64,000 nt of DNA from UTCHB3 sp964625575 (GCA_964625575.1 CAZVBQ010000007.1:1-64000); one strand, 5' to 3'. Shown: positions 53,790 through 62,845, counted from the first letter of the stretch. Notes: generated from the letters alone by a model not told the origin. A program made the numbers and translations.

Positions 53790-55379
53790 TTGAGATATCT
53801 CCGGCTATTACTCTTTGTCGTCGCGACACCCGCCCTGTTTGGTCAGAACCTGCTTGAAAAAGGGAAAGACCTGTTCAGAAGGGCAGAGACGAGTGACACG
53901 GTTCAGTCAGAACTTTATCAGGAGGCAGCGACACTTCTTGAGGAGTATATAAAGTCGGACTCTCTGAGCTCCGAAGCCCATTATTTCCTTGGTTATGCTT
54001 ACGACAGGATGTCGATGCCGACGATGGAATACCTTCAATCGCTCGATATGGGTTACCTTCGAAAGGCAGTTGACCACTTCCTTACATCCATCAGACTTAC
54101 CCCTGAGTACAAAGGGGAGTCGTGGCACCTGAGCGCCTACTCAAAGATCATTTCAATCTGGGGAACCGCGGCCCTTTCTTACATTATGAACGACAAGCCC
54201 GATTCCGCGAAGATCTGCTTCCGGCAGATGATGAAGAACGGCGTGATCTCATCCACTTATTTTGATTATGGCGAGAACCTGCTCCGGTCTGTTCCGCAGA
54301 ATGCCATCGTGTTTTCGGACGATGAGCTGGAGACTTTTCTTGTTTATTATCTCCAATTGATGGATGGCATCAGGAAGGATGTTACACTTCTTCATGCCGG
54401 ATTCCTGAACTCTCCCGCGTATGTGAAATTAGTAAGATCGAAGTACATAATGGGGATGTACAACATTGGCATGGACATGGACGATGATGATGTGGAGGCA
54501 CTTCGCCCTAAGATCATGAAACCGAAAAAGCGGACTCTTGATATACCCATTTCGGTGCTCGATAAATACAACGTTGATCAGAGTGAACGCTTCCCTAAAC
54601 TCGAGTACACCTTCCCTCCAAAACCGGCGGAGAGGCCCGACACCACTACTTTCGAAGTGTCGCCTTCTGAGCAGGTGATGCTTGATATAATTAATAAAAC
54701 GAAGTGGCTCCGGGACATAACCTTCACCCTCACATGCCAGGGCAGGGTCAGAACCGCGTTTTCCACTTTCCTACGCTCTGAAGGTCTGGCTTACAGACTG
54801 CTTCCTCACTATACGATGCACCGGAATGAGAGCATCAACACAGAACTGATAGAAGTGATGCTTAGCCCCCCGCCTGATTACTTCGATGAGACAGCGAATT
54901 TTGGGATGCCGTATGATTTCAGCTCGATCAACACGGATGAAGTGGTGCTCGACCGGTCGCTTTATGCCTTGATAGACAATTACTCAAACCTCTACTTCGA
55001 CCTCGCCGACTCATACCTTCTAATGGATAACAAACAGCAGGCAAAGAGGGTGATGATCTACTTCGACATGAACCTTAAACCGGGGGAATTGATCAGAAAT
55101 TATTCGACGGTCTACAGGGCTGCTCTTCTGTATGAAAGAACAGGGGAAGTAAACGATTTCAACCGCCTGGGTGTTATAGCAGAAAAGCTGGCGCTCAACC
55201 AAGTGAAGGCAGAGCCTTTCTCTTACTATGACGCGGCAAACCCTTATGACATGCTGCTCGACTATTATATAAAGACCGCGCAGATGGACAAACTCGTTAA
55301 AATGCTTCAGGATCTCGTGGCGCTTTATCCAGATAACACCGACCTGAAGGAAAAACTGAACGCGGTTCAGAAAAAATAA
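53790..55379 (+). CDS. Secreted TPR-like protein resembling the C-terminal tail of DUF2723 proteins
   Basis: A 529-residue protein starting at TTG, with a signal peptide (MRYLRLLLFVVATPALFGQ). The first part (about 22-170) is helical with TPR-like repeats, for example AATLLEEYIKSDSLSSEAHY and KAVDHFLTSIRLTPEY. The stretch around 170-200, AIVFSDDELETFLVYYLQLMDGIRKDVTLL, resembles the soluble tail of DUF2723 membrane proteins, where AILFTNGDNDTFPLWYLQE-like sequence follows the membrane part. Helical repeats return near the C-terminus (MLLDYYIKTAQMDKLVKMLQ). There are no membrane helices beyond the signal. It may be a free-standing version of that tail. It stands 38 bases upstream of the DAHP synthase gene on the same strand; the functional link is unclear. 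Confidence 0.65.
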   Translation: MRYLRLLLFVVATPALFGQNLLEKGKDLFRRAETSDTVQSELYQEAATLLEEYIKSDSLSSEAHYFLGYAYDRMSMPTMEYLQSLDMGYLRKAVDHFLTSIRLTPEYKGESWHLSAYSKIISIWGTAALSYIMNDKPDSAKICFRQMMKNGVISSTYFDYGENLLRSVPQNAIVFSDDELETFLVYYLQLMDGIRKDVTLLHAGFLNSPAYVKLVRSKYIMGMYNIGMDMDDDDVEALRPKIMKPKKRTLDIPISVLDKYNVDQSERFPKLEYTFPPKPAERPDTTTFEVSPSEQVMLDIINKTKWLRDITFTLTCQGRVRTAFSTFLRSEGLAYRLLPHYTMHRNESINTELIEVMLSPPPDYFDETANFGMPYDFSSINTDEVVLDRSLYALIDNYSNLYFDLADSYLLMDNKQQAKRVMIYFDMNLKPGELIRNYSTVYRAALLYERTGEVNDFNRLGVIAEKLALNQVKAEPFSYYDAANPYDMLLDYYIKTAQMDKLVKMLQDLVALYPDNTDLKEKLNAVQKK

Positions 55380-55417
55380 CCGCGTCAGCCACGATTTAGC
55401 ATACCGGAGATATTAAA

Positions 55418-56422
55418 TTGGTAGTTGTTTTTGAAAAAAATGCCGCGCAAGCGGTGATAGACAGAATAATTGACCGTATCATAGAGATGGGTTACTCAGT
55501 TCAGAAGTCTGAAGGCACTGAGCGGAGGATCATAGGAATTGGCGGTGTAAAACCGGAGAGTGATCTCAAAGAGATCAGCATGCTCGAAGGCGTTGCAAAG
55601 GTTTTAAGCGTTTCAGAGCCGTATGTGTTAGCCGGGAGGGAGTTCAAGGCCTCGAACACCATTATTCACGTGGGAGATGTAGCCATCGGAGGGGATGAAC
55701 TCACCGTTTTCGCGGGACCATGCGCGGTTGAGAATGAAGAACAGATACACACTGTAGCTTCTTTTGTGGCGAAGGCGGGCGCGAAGATTCTTAGAGGTGG
55801 TGCATACAAACCAAGAACTTCCCCTTACTCGTTTCAAGGGCTTGGTGAGGAGGGTCTCAAATACATCCGTGATGCCGCAGATGCCAATGGACTGAAAGTA
55901 GCCACTGAAATTCTCGATCTTACCTTGATAGACATGATCGGGAAGTACACCGATATTTTTCAGGTTGGCGCCCGGAACATGTACAATTACCCTCTTCTTA
56001 AAGAGCTTGGCAAGCTCGACAAACCCGTTCTGCTGAAAAGAGGTTTCTCCGCCACGATCGATGAGCTGTTAATGTCGGCAGAGTACATACTCGCCGGGGG
56101 TAACAGCAATGTCATCCTCTGTGAAAGAGGCATCAGAACTTTTGAACAATCCACCCGGAACACATTTGATGTTTCCGCCATCCCGGTTATCAAGCAGAAA
56201 AGTCACCTCCCCGTAATAGCCGATCCCTCACACGCCACCGGCTTCCGCGATATGGTAACCCCCGTTGCCCGCGCTGCCGTTGCCGCCGGTGCCGACGGCC
56301 TCATCATCGAAGTTCACCATGATCCCCACAAAGCACTTTCGGATGGGCCACAAGCGCTTTTGCCGGAACAATTCACAAAGTTAATGCGAGAGATTCACCT
56401 AATCGCTGAGGCGATTAGGTAG
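55418..56422 (+). CDS. aroF: 3-deoxy-7-phosphoheptulonate synthase (DAHP synthase)
   Basis: A 334-residue enzyme of the first shikimate-pathway step: phosphoenolpyruvate plus erythrose 4-phosphate give DAHP. Residues 1-68 form the ferredoxin-like regulatory domain seen in Thermotoga-type type I-beta enzymes (MVVVFEKNAAQAVIDRI). The barrel has GPCAVEN with metal ligand C102, GGAYKPRTSPYSFQG, QVGARNMYNYPLL, LLKRGF, and DPSHATG with a metal-binding histidine, then EVHHDP. Feedback control by tyrosine through the N-terminal domain is known for homologues. The start is TTG at 55418. The stop TAG is part of the first unit of a word-A repeat array. Confidence 0.93.
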   Translation: MVVVFEKNAAQAVIDRIIDRIIEMGYSVQKSEGTERRIIGIGGVKPESDLKEISMLEGVAKVLSVSEPYVLAGREFKASNTIIHVGDVAIGGDELTVFAGPCAVENEEQIHTVASFVAKAGAKILRGGAYKPRTSPYSFQGLGEEGLKYIRDAADANGLKVATEILDLTLIDMIGKYTDIFQVGARNMYNYPLLKELGKLDKPVLLKRGFSATIDELLMSAEYILAGGNSNVILCERGIRTFEQSTRNTFDVSAIPVIKQKSHLPVIADPSHATGFRDMVTPVARAAVAAGADGLIIEVHHDPHKALSDGPQALLPEQFTKLMREIHLIAEAIR

Positions 56423-56471
56423 GTGTTAAGTGTTAGGTGTTAGGTGTTATTTTTGTAAATAAACATAGGAG

Positions 56472-56831
56472 ATGAAAATGAACATCCTTGCTGATAAAAG
56501 TCTGAAGTTTGCGGTGAGAATTTACAGATTATGTAAATATTTGGAGGAGAAAAAGGAATTTATAATTGCGCGACAGTTACTCAAAAGTGGCACTTCTGTT
56601 GGTGCTAATATACATGAAGCAATCCATGCACACTCTGACCTTGATTTTATCAGCAAATATTCCATATCTCAAAAGGAATGTTCGGAAACCCTTTATTGGT
56701 TAGAGATATTGAAAGAAACCCAGATATTAAATCAAGAGGAATATAATAGTATAAATAAAGATGCCACCGAACTAATGAACCTCCTGGTAAAGACGCTCAA
56801 GACCCTCAAATCCAAAAAAAATAACACCTAA
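56472..56831 (+). CDS. Four-helix-bundle protein (S23/IVS-encoded family)
   Basis: A 119-residue, almost fully helical protein of the S23 / 23S rRNA-intervening-sequence family. It shows the family pattern of an F-A-V-R-I-Y pair early (LKFAVRIYRLCKYLEEKKEF), QLLKSGTSVGANIHEA with the conserved R/K-S-x-S/T-x-G-A-N-I-x-E core, then FISKYSISQKECSETLYWLEI. Relatives form pentamers of four-helix bundles that bind nucleic acid, and the related Avd protein works with reverse transcriptase in diversity-generating retroelements. The last residues (KKNNT and the stop) are encoded by the repeat itself. It lies in the loop of a word-A palindrome between convergent aroF and the FAD dehydrogenase gene. AGGAGATG supplies the ribosome-binding site. 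Confidence 0.9.
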   Translation: MKMNILADKSLKFAVRIYRLCKYLEEKKEFIIARQLLKSGTSVGANIHEAIHAHSDLDFISKYSISQKECSETLYWLEILKETQILNQEEYNSINKDATELMNLLVKTLKTLKSKKNNT

Positions 56832-56877
56832 CACTTAACACCTAACACTTAACACCTAACACTTAAATGACCGAAAC

Positions 56878-56946
56878 TTCTGGTAAAGACCCTCAAAACC
56901 CTCAAATCCAAAAAGAATAACACCTAACACTTAACACCTAACACTT
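56878..56946 (+). pseudogene. Duplicated 3' end of the four-helix-bundle gene plus repeat
   Basis: This roughly 69-base segment repeats 56782-56850 with few mismatches. It contains the codons for LVKTLKTLKSKK-like sequence (CTGGTAAAGACCCTCAAAAC, TCAAATCCAAAAAGAATAAC) and the following word-A array. No gene body precedes it. It looks like a solo 3' end, left by slippage or by loss of a second copy. Confidence 0.7.
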
Positions 56947-58484
56947 AAAAATTGCGAAGCAATTTTATCCCCATCAATTGCCGCCGAAACAATGCCTCCC
57001 GCAAAGCCGGCACCTTCGCCGCAGGGGTAGAGGTTTTTGATCTGGGGGTGGGCGAGGGTTTCACGGTCGCGGGGGATGCGGACAGGTGATGAGGTGCGGG
57101 ATTCGGTAGCGAGCATCTGGGCTTCTTCGGAAATGTAGCCGCGGAGTTTGGTATCGAATATTTTTAGCGCGTCTTTTAATCTGGTTGAAATTTCCTTTGG
57201 GAGGATGGTGTTAAGATCGAGTGAGACGGTGCCCGGAATATAACTTGTCTTGGGGAGCGACTGAGATATCCTTCCTTTAATGAAATCGGTTACTTTCTGG
57301 GCGGGGGCTGTTTGGGTTTCACCGCCGGCGTGCCATACCGCCACTTCCACCATTTTCTGATATTCGAGCGCGGCGAGAGGACCTGCAGAATTGAACTGCT
57401 GCCAGTCGGCAGGGGTTACCTCCACAACAAAGCCTGAGTTGGCGAAAGGGGAATCACGCCTTGAGACAGACATGCCGTTCAGCACCAATTCACCCGGCGC
57501 GCTGGATGCGGGAACAATTATCCCCCCCGGACACATGCAGAATGAATATACGCCCCTGCCGTTCGACTGACATGTAAGCGTATAGCTTGCCGCGGGAAGG
57601 TCTTCCGGTCTTTTTTTCTTGTGGTATCTTGCCTGGTCGATCAACTGTTGAGGGTGCTCGATCCTTACTCCGAGGGCGAAAGGCTTCGGTTCGATCAGAA
57701 TATTTTCATCATGTAGCAGGTAAAAAATATCCCGCGCGGAGTGCCCCGTTGCCAAAATAACGGCGTCGCCAAAATATTCGGTGTTGTCGTTAACCCTTAC
57801 ACCTCTAAGGGTGTCACCTTCCCTTATGAATCCCGTTACCCGTGAGTCGAAGTGTATCTCGCCGCCATGATCGAGTATGGTCTGACGGATCGCGGCGATG
57901 AGTGGTGGGAGTTTATTGGAACCGATATGCGGGTGGGCATCAACGAGGATATCGGGATCGGCGCCGTGCATCACCATTATATTCAATATCTTAAGGACGT
58001 TTCCGCGTTTATCGGACCGGGTGTAGAGCTTGCCGTCGCTGTAAGTGCCCGCGCCTCCTTCGCCGAAGCAATAGTTTGAATCGGGATTCACTTCGTGGAA
58101 CTGCATTATTGCCCGGAGGTCGCGCCTCCGAGCCTGCACATCCTTGCCCCGCTCGAGGATAACAGGTTTCACACCGTCTTCGAGGAGGCGGAGTGCCGCG
58201 AAAAGTCCCGCGGGTCCCGCGCCAACAATTATCACCTCTTTATCACCCTTCGCGTCCCTGTAAACAGGGGTTAATACTGGGGAAGTGACGGGCTCGTTCA
58301 CAAAAATGAGTGCTTTGAACCGGTAAACGGGGTTTTTGCTCCGGGCATCAATTGAGCGTTTAGAGACATAATATCCGGTAATATTGGCCGGCTTTTCTCC
58401 TGAGGCTTTAAGAATAAGCGCGCGGAGTTTATCGTTGTTCCTGTGGTCTTCAGGATTTACTGTGATTTCAACTTCTTTGATCAC
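56931..58484 (-). CDS. FAD-dependent dehydrogenase (COG2509 type)
   Basis: A 517-residue flavoprotein. An N-terminal domain of about 80 residues (MIKEVEITVNPEDHRNN) precedes the Rossmann FAD motif V-G88-A-G90-P-A-G93-L-F. Further family motifs are FGEGGAGTYSDGKLYTRSDKRG, GHSARDIFYLL, the GVYSFCMCPGG turn, and GEGAGFAGGIVSAAIDG near the end for FAD ribityl binding. These uncharacterised dehydrogenases are widespread and cytoplasmic; the substrate is unknown. The last codons TTA AGT GTT AGG TGT TAA (LSVRC-stop) are exactly the word-A repeat read on this strand. The normal end has therefore been replaced or extended by the repeat, and part of the coding end overlaps the array. Confidence 0.88.
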   Translation of the reverse strand: MIKEVEITVNPEDHRNNDKLRALILKASGEKPANITGYYVSKRSIDARSKNPVYRFKALIFVNEPVTSPVLTPVYRDAKGDKEVIIVGAGPAGLFAALRLLEDGVKPVILERGKDVQARRRDLRAIMQFHEVNPDSNYCFGEGGAGTYSDGKLYTRSDKRGNVLKILNIMVMHGADPDILVDAHPHIGSNKLPPLIAAIRQTILDHGGEIHFDSRVTGFIREGDTLRGVRVNDNTEYFGDAVILATGHSARDIFYLLHDENILIEPKPFALGVRIEHPQQLIDQARYHKKKRPEDLPAASYTLTCQSNGRGVYSFCMCPGGIIVPASSAPGELVLNGMSVSRRDSPFANSGFVVEVTPADWQQFNSAGPLAALEYQKMVEVAVWHAGGETQTAPAQKVTDFIKGRISQSLPKTSYIPGTVSLDLNTILPKEISTRLKDALKIFDTKLRGYISEEAQMLATESRTSSPVRIPRDRETLAHPQIKNLYPCGEGAGFAGGIVSAAIDGDKIASQFLSVRC

Positions 58485-58497
58485 GTTTTGTCAGGTA

Positions 58498-59958
58498 TCA
58501 GGCTTTAGGGAGGGAAATTGTCACGATTGTTCCAACCCCCACCTGGCTTTGGAAGAAAATTTTACCATTCATCCGGTTCACCATTTCCTTGCAGAGGAGG
58601 ATTCCCATCCCCGAGCCGGGCTCGTTGGATGTCCCGGGGGTTGACTTTGAGCCGGTCAGTTCAAATATCTTGCCTAGTTTATCCGGCTCGATTCCCCTTC
58701 CCTGATCAGAAACCACAATATTTACCTGATTCCCGGCGAAAACATTTATATCTATGGTGGTGCCCGGGTCACTGAATTTAGCCGAGTTCGTGATCAGGTT
58801 TCTCATAACTGTCACAAACATTTCAGTATCGGCGATGGCATAACACTCCCGGACACCGGGTGGGCTCACGGATATACCCTTGCCCTCACAAAGGGAGGAA
58901 ACCTGTATTATTGCCACATTAATTAAACTTACCACATCAACCGGCTCAAGATTTATCTTGCCCATCCCCTGAGAAACCCGTGACCATGTAAGGATCGACT
59001 CCAGAAGATCAAACAACTGCAACGCGGTATCTCTTCCGGAACGTATGAAGTGGCGGCGTTCTTCCTCTGACAGTTGGTCGTAATCGAGGTCGAGCAATTC
59101 CAAAGCACTAAGGAGCGGGTGGAACGGACCACGGAGGTCGTGGGCGAGAATCGAAATGAACTTGTTCTTCTGGTCGTTAAGCGCGCTGAGTCCCTTGGTG
59201 GTTTCTTCAAGTCTGTTAATAGCTTCTATCCGCTCTGTTATATCGCGTGCCGAGGCGTAATATTTGCCATCCTTTAGCGCGGCTGACCACTCGAGGTGAA
59301 CCACTTTTCCATCTCTGGCAACATATCTGTTTCTGAAAGAAGGGATCACACCATCGGGGGTGATATTATCGAGATCAACGGTTTTGTGAAGATCATCGGG
59401 ATGGACAAGTTTTGTGAAGCTCTCACCGGTTAATTCATCCAGGCTGTAGCCGAATTTCTTTTCCCAGGCACGGTTCAGTTTCAGGAATATCCCTTCCCGG
59501 GATGCTATACAAACCAATTCAGGTTGGATATCAAAGAAGGTATCGAGGTCTTCCTCTCTTGCTTTTCTATCGGAAATATCGGTTATATAACCTTCAAGAA
59601 AGAGCAATGAGCCGTTCTCGTCATAGATGCCGGTACCCTTTTCCCAGACCCACTTCACATTCCCGGCCCTGTCCTTGATCTTGTATTCGATCATGAAGTT
59701 TGATCTGTCGAGTATAGCGGCTTGAATCGTGTCCCAGATCATCTGGCGGTACTCAGGCAGGATAAGTTCCTCGAATGTGATTCTTCTTTCGATGAATTCG
59801 ATAGGCGAGTAGCCTGTTAGTTCCTGCGATCCGGCAGAGACAATTTGCATTGTCCACTCGTGGTCGTTACTGCATCTGTAGGCCATTCCCGGAAGGAAAT
59901 TGAACCACGTCCTGAGAAGACTAACGGACGTCCCGGCAAGATTCACTGATGAGGCCAT
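58498..59958 (-). CDS. PAS-domain sensor histidine kinase
   Basis: 486 residues from the ATG at 59958 (MASSVNLAG). A start at 60144 would add 62 residues of non-conserved, AT-rich sequence. It has two PAS domains: about 20-140 (SAGSQELTGYSPIEF with IEYKIKDRAGNVKWV) and about 140-255 (LNRAWEKKFGYSLDEL). They are followed by a HisKA helix with phosphoacceptor H273 in FISILAHDLRGPF and an HATPase domain with N-box MVTVMRNLITNSAKFS-like sequence, DQGRGI and GSGMGILLCKEM. It has no membrane helices, so it probably senses a cytoplasmic signal. No response regulator adjoins it, and the only other regulator in the window is the LytTR protein at 13677. It is divergent from aceE. Confidence 0.9.
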   Translation of the reverse strand: MASSVNLAGTSVSLLRTWFNFLPGMAYRCSNDHEWTMQIVSAGSQELTGYSPIEFIERRITFEELILPEYRQMIWDTIQAAILDRSNFMIEYKIKDRAGNVKWVWEKGTGIYDENGSLLFLEGYITDISDRKAREEDLDTFFDIQPELVCIASREGIFLKLNRAWEKKFGYSLDELTGESFTKLVHPDDLHKTVDLDNITPDGVIPSFRNRYVARDGKVVHLEWSAALKDGKYYASARDITERIEAINRLEETTKGLSALNDQKNKFISILAHDLRGPFHPLLSALELLDLDYDQLSEEERRHFIRSGRDTALQLFDLLESILTWSRVSQGMGKINLEPVDVVSLINVAIIQVSSLCEGKGISVSPPGVRECYAIADTEMFVTVMRNLITNSAKFSDPGTTIDINVFAGNQVNIVVSDQGRGIEPDKLGKIFELTGSKSTPGTSNEPGSGMGILLCKEMVNRMNGKIFFQSQVGVGTIVTISLPKA

Positions 59959-60175
59959 TCTAATCTCTAAAAGTTCTGGCAAAATTATTATAATTTGTTG
60001 TTGAAAGATAAAATTCTTGTTGGTTAATGCAAATAAAAGTGAGAGAATAGCGATATCCGTCACATAAAGTTGATTGGTAAAATTTTTCATAAATTTGTGT
60101 TTCTGAATTTTATATTTTCCTACCGTGTTACAGATATAGAACATTAACGAACATCGACAAATAGACAGGTTTATT

Positions 60176-62845
60176 ATGACTGACGAAAAGCAATTGCGCG
60201 AAATACAGGAACTGGAGAATCAGGAGTGGTTGTACTCTCTTGATTACGTCCTCCAGAATGGTGGAAAAGAGAGGGTTGTAGAGCTTCTTAACCTCCTGCA
60301 AATAAGGGCACACAAGGCAGGGGTACAGATACCGTTCTCAGCCAACACGCCATATATTAATACCATACCGAGAGAAAATCAGGTACCATTTCCCGGTGAC
60401 AGGGAAATCGAGAGAAGAATTAAAAGCATCATCCGCTGGAATGCCATGGCAATGGTTGTCAGGGCAAACAAACTGGAAAACGGCATAGGCGGACATATTT
60501 CAACCTACGCCTCTGTGGCGACACTCCTTGAGATTGGGTTCAACCACTTCTTCAGAGCAAAAAGCGATACCCACCCCGGTGACATGATCTACTTCCAAGG
60601 GCACGCCTCACCCGGCATCTACGCCAGGGCATTTCTGGAAGACAGAATTTCAGTTGAAAAACTTGAGAATTTCAGACGCGAATTGAAACCCGGCGGCGGA
60701 CTTTCATCATACCCGCACCCTTGGCTAATGCCTGATTTCTGGCAGTTCCCCACCGTTTCGATGGGTTTGGGCCCATTGCAGGCTATTTATCAGGCAAGGT
60801 TCAACAGATACCTTGAAGACAGGGGGCTTGTACCAAAGAGTGACGCCAAAGTAATCGCCTTTATGGGTGACGGTGAAACTGATGAGCCCGAATCACTCGG
60901 CGCCATAACCCTCGCTTCACGCGAGAAACTGGATAACCTCCTTTTCGTTATCAACTGTAACCTCCAGAGGCTCGACGGTCCCGTTCGCGGTAACGGCAAG
61001 ATCATTCAAGAGCTCGAGGCAGCTTTCAGAGGTGCCGGCTGGAATGTAATTAAAGTTGTATGGGGTTCCGACTGGGATCCGCTCCTCGAGAAGGATGACA
61101 AGGGCATCCTCGTTCAGGCACTCGGTGAGATTGTTGACGGCGAATATCAGAAGTTCTCCGTTGAGTCGGGCGCCTATGTAAGAGAGAAACTCTTCGGCAA
61201 GCATCCCGAACTGGCGAAAATGGTTGAAGAGATGAGCGATGAACAGCTCAGGAAGATGAGAAGGGGCGGACACGACCCCGAGAAGGTTTACAATGCCCTT
61301 AAAGCTGCTTACGAGCACAAGGGACAGCCGACCGTAATCCTCGCGAAAACCATCAAAGGCTACGGCCTCGGCGAAAGCGGTGAAGGAAAGAACATCACCC
61401 ACCAGCAGAAAAAACTCAATGAAGATGAACTCAGAGAGTTCAGAACCAGGTTTGGCATCCCCATTTCAGATGATGAAGTGGCAAAGGCACCGTTCTACAA
61501 GCCCGCTCCCGACAGTCCCGAAATTCAATACCTTAAGGCAAGACGTGAAGCCCTCGGCGGTTCTGTTCCCAAAAGGGTTGTGGATATCAGGCCGATCAAA
61601 ACCCCACCAGAAGACCTTATCTCTGAATTTTTCGAGGGTACCGACGGCAGGGAAGTATCCACCACAATGGTGTTCGTTAAGATACTTGCGAATCTGTTGA
61701 AGGACAGGGAGATAGGGAAGCTGATCGTTCCTATCGTTCCCGACGAAGCCCGCACGTTCGGTATGGAAGCACTCTTCCGCCAAGTGGGCATCTACTCGCA
61801 CAACGGACAGCTCTATGAGCCGGTTGACAGACAGAGCCTTCTCTATTATAAAGAGGCAAAAGACGGTCAGATACTCGAGGAAGGCATTACAGAAGCAGGT
61901 TCGATGGCATCTTTCCTGGCTGCCGGTACGTCTTATGCCAATCACGGTCTTAACATGATACCGTTCTTCATCTACTACTCGATGTTCGGGTTCCAGAGGA
62001 TCGGTGATCTCGTTTGGGCTGGTGGTGACATGAGAACGAAGGGCTTCCTGATCGGCGGTACCGCGGGCAGAACCACTCTTAACGGTGAAGGGCTTCAGCA
62101 CCAGGATGGTCACTCGCACCACCTCGCTTACCCCGTTCCGAACCTCATGACATATGACCCCGCGTTCGCTTATGAACTCGCCGTGATCATCCGCGAAGGT
62201 ATCCGCAGAATGTATGAGGAGCAGGAGGATATTTTCTACTACATCACCGTGATGAATGAGAACTACGCCATGCCTCCAATGCCTGAGGGTGTTAAAGAGG
62301 GTATCGTGAAAGGTCTCTACAAATTCAGCACATCGGATAAAAAGAAGCTTAAATTGAAGGTTAATCTTCTCGGAAGTGGCACCATCATGAACGAAGTGCT
62401 GAAGGCCAAAGAAATTCTCGAAGAGAAATACGGCGTTGCCGCTGACATTTACAGCGCCACTAGCTACAAAGAGGTTCGCCGCGAAGCACTCGAAACAGAG
62501 AGATGGAACATGCTAAACCCGGGCAATCCGAAGAAGCCTTACATTTCACAGGTATTCGAAGGCGCCGAGGGTGTGTTTGTTGCTTCGAGTGACTACATCA
62601 AGGCGATGCCCGACTCGATCTCGAAGTGGGTACCCGGCAGACTGATTTCTCTCGGAACCGACGGTTTCGGCAGAAGTGAAGGCCGCGCCGAGCTCCGTGA
62701 CTTCTTTGAAGTTGACGCAAAGTATGTTACTGTAGCTGCCCTCTATGGCCTGATGCTCGAAGGTAAAGTGAAGCAGGCTGTCGTTGATAAAGCCATCGAA
62801 GAGCTCGATATCGACAGGAACAAACTTAACCCGATGATTTCGTAG
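60176..62845 (+). CDS. aceE: Pyruvate dehydrogenase E1 component, homodimeric type
   Basis: An 889-residue thiamine-diphosphate enzyme that decarboxylates pyruvate and passes the acetyl unit to the lipoyl domains of E2. It matches the single-chain E1 of E. coli type in length and motifs: GHISTYASVATLLEIGFNHF, HASPGIYARAFLEDR, and the ThDP motif from GDG at 231-233 (GDGETDEPESLGAI) ending in NCNLQRLDGP. Then come KTIKGYGLG and the transketolase-like middle domain (FIYYSMFGFQRIGDL, GGTAGRTTLNGEGLQHQDGH). The E2 gene follows after a repeat-word spacer. The divergent histidine kinase begins about 220 bases upstream. Confidence 0.96.
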   Translation: MTDEKQLREIQELENQEWLYSLDYVLQNGGKERVVELLNLLQIRAHKAGVQIPFSANTPYINTIPRENQVPFPGDREIERRIKSIIRWNAMAMVVRANKLENGIGGHISTYASVATLLEIGFNHFFRAKSDTHPGDMIYFQGHASPGIYARAFLEDRISVEKLENFRRELKPGGGLSSYPHPWLMPDFWQFPTVSMGLGPLQAIYQARFNRYLEDRGLVPKSDAKVIAFMGDGETDEPESLGAITLASREKLDNLLFVINCNLQRLDGPVRGNGKIIQELEAAFRGAGWNVIKVVWGSDWDPLLEKDDKGILVQALGEIVDGEYQKFSVESGAYVREKLFGKHPELAKMVEEMSDEQLRKMRRGGHDPEKVYNALKAAYEHKGQPTVILAKTIKGYGLGESGEGKNITHQQKKLNEDELREFRTRFGIPISDDEVAKAPFYKPAPDSPEIQYLKARREALGGSVPKRVVDIRPIKTPPEDLISEFFEGTDGREVSTTMVFVKILANLLKDREIGKLIVPIVPDEARTFGMEALFRQVGIYSHNGQLYEPVDRQSLLYYKEAKDGQILEEGITEAGSMASFLAAGTSYANHGLNMIPFFIYYSMFGFQRIGDLVWAGGDMRTKGFLIGGTAGRTTLNGEGLQHQDGHSHHLAYPVPNLMTYDPAFAYELAVIIREGIRRMYEEQEDIFYYITVMNENYAMPPMPEGVKEGIVKGLYKFSTSDKKKLKLKVNLLGSGTIMNEVLKAKEILEEKYGVAADIYSATSYKEVRREALETERWNMLNPGNPKKPYISQVFEGAEGVFVASSDYIKAMPDSISKWVPGRLISLGTDGFGRSEGRAELRDFFEVDAKYVTVAALYGLMLEGKVKQAVVDKAIEELDIDRNKLNPMIS

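Larger units (their letters stand above)
56420..56949. repeat. Word-A inverted arrays flanking the four-helix-bundle gene
   Basis: The left array, about 56420-56451 (GGTGTTAAGTGTTAGGTG), ends GGTGTTATTTTTGT and starts on the aroF stop codon. The right array, 56822-56866, is its reverse complement (TAACACCTAACACTTAACAC), preceded by an A-run. A second right array lies at 56919-56949 after a partial duplication of the gene's 3' end. Array, poly-T boundary, gene, poly-A boundary and inverted array are arranged like a small element with terminal inverted repeats. Confidence 0.8.

Noticed and set aside
56472..56831. Diversity-generating retroelement with Avd
   Set aside because: The protein is in the same superfamily as Avd, but there is no reverse transcriptase, template repeat or variable repeat in the window.
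59959..60144. Longer N-terminus for the histidine kinase
   Set aside because: The segment is AT-rich with runs such as QQQIIIILPE and overlaps the likely promoter region; the ATG at 59958 leads directly into the PAS domain.
61466..62122. 218-codon minus-strand open frame
   Set aside because: Antisense to aceE, whose family motifs cover the same bases.
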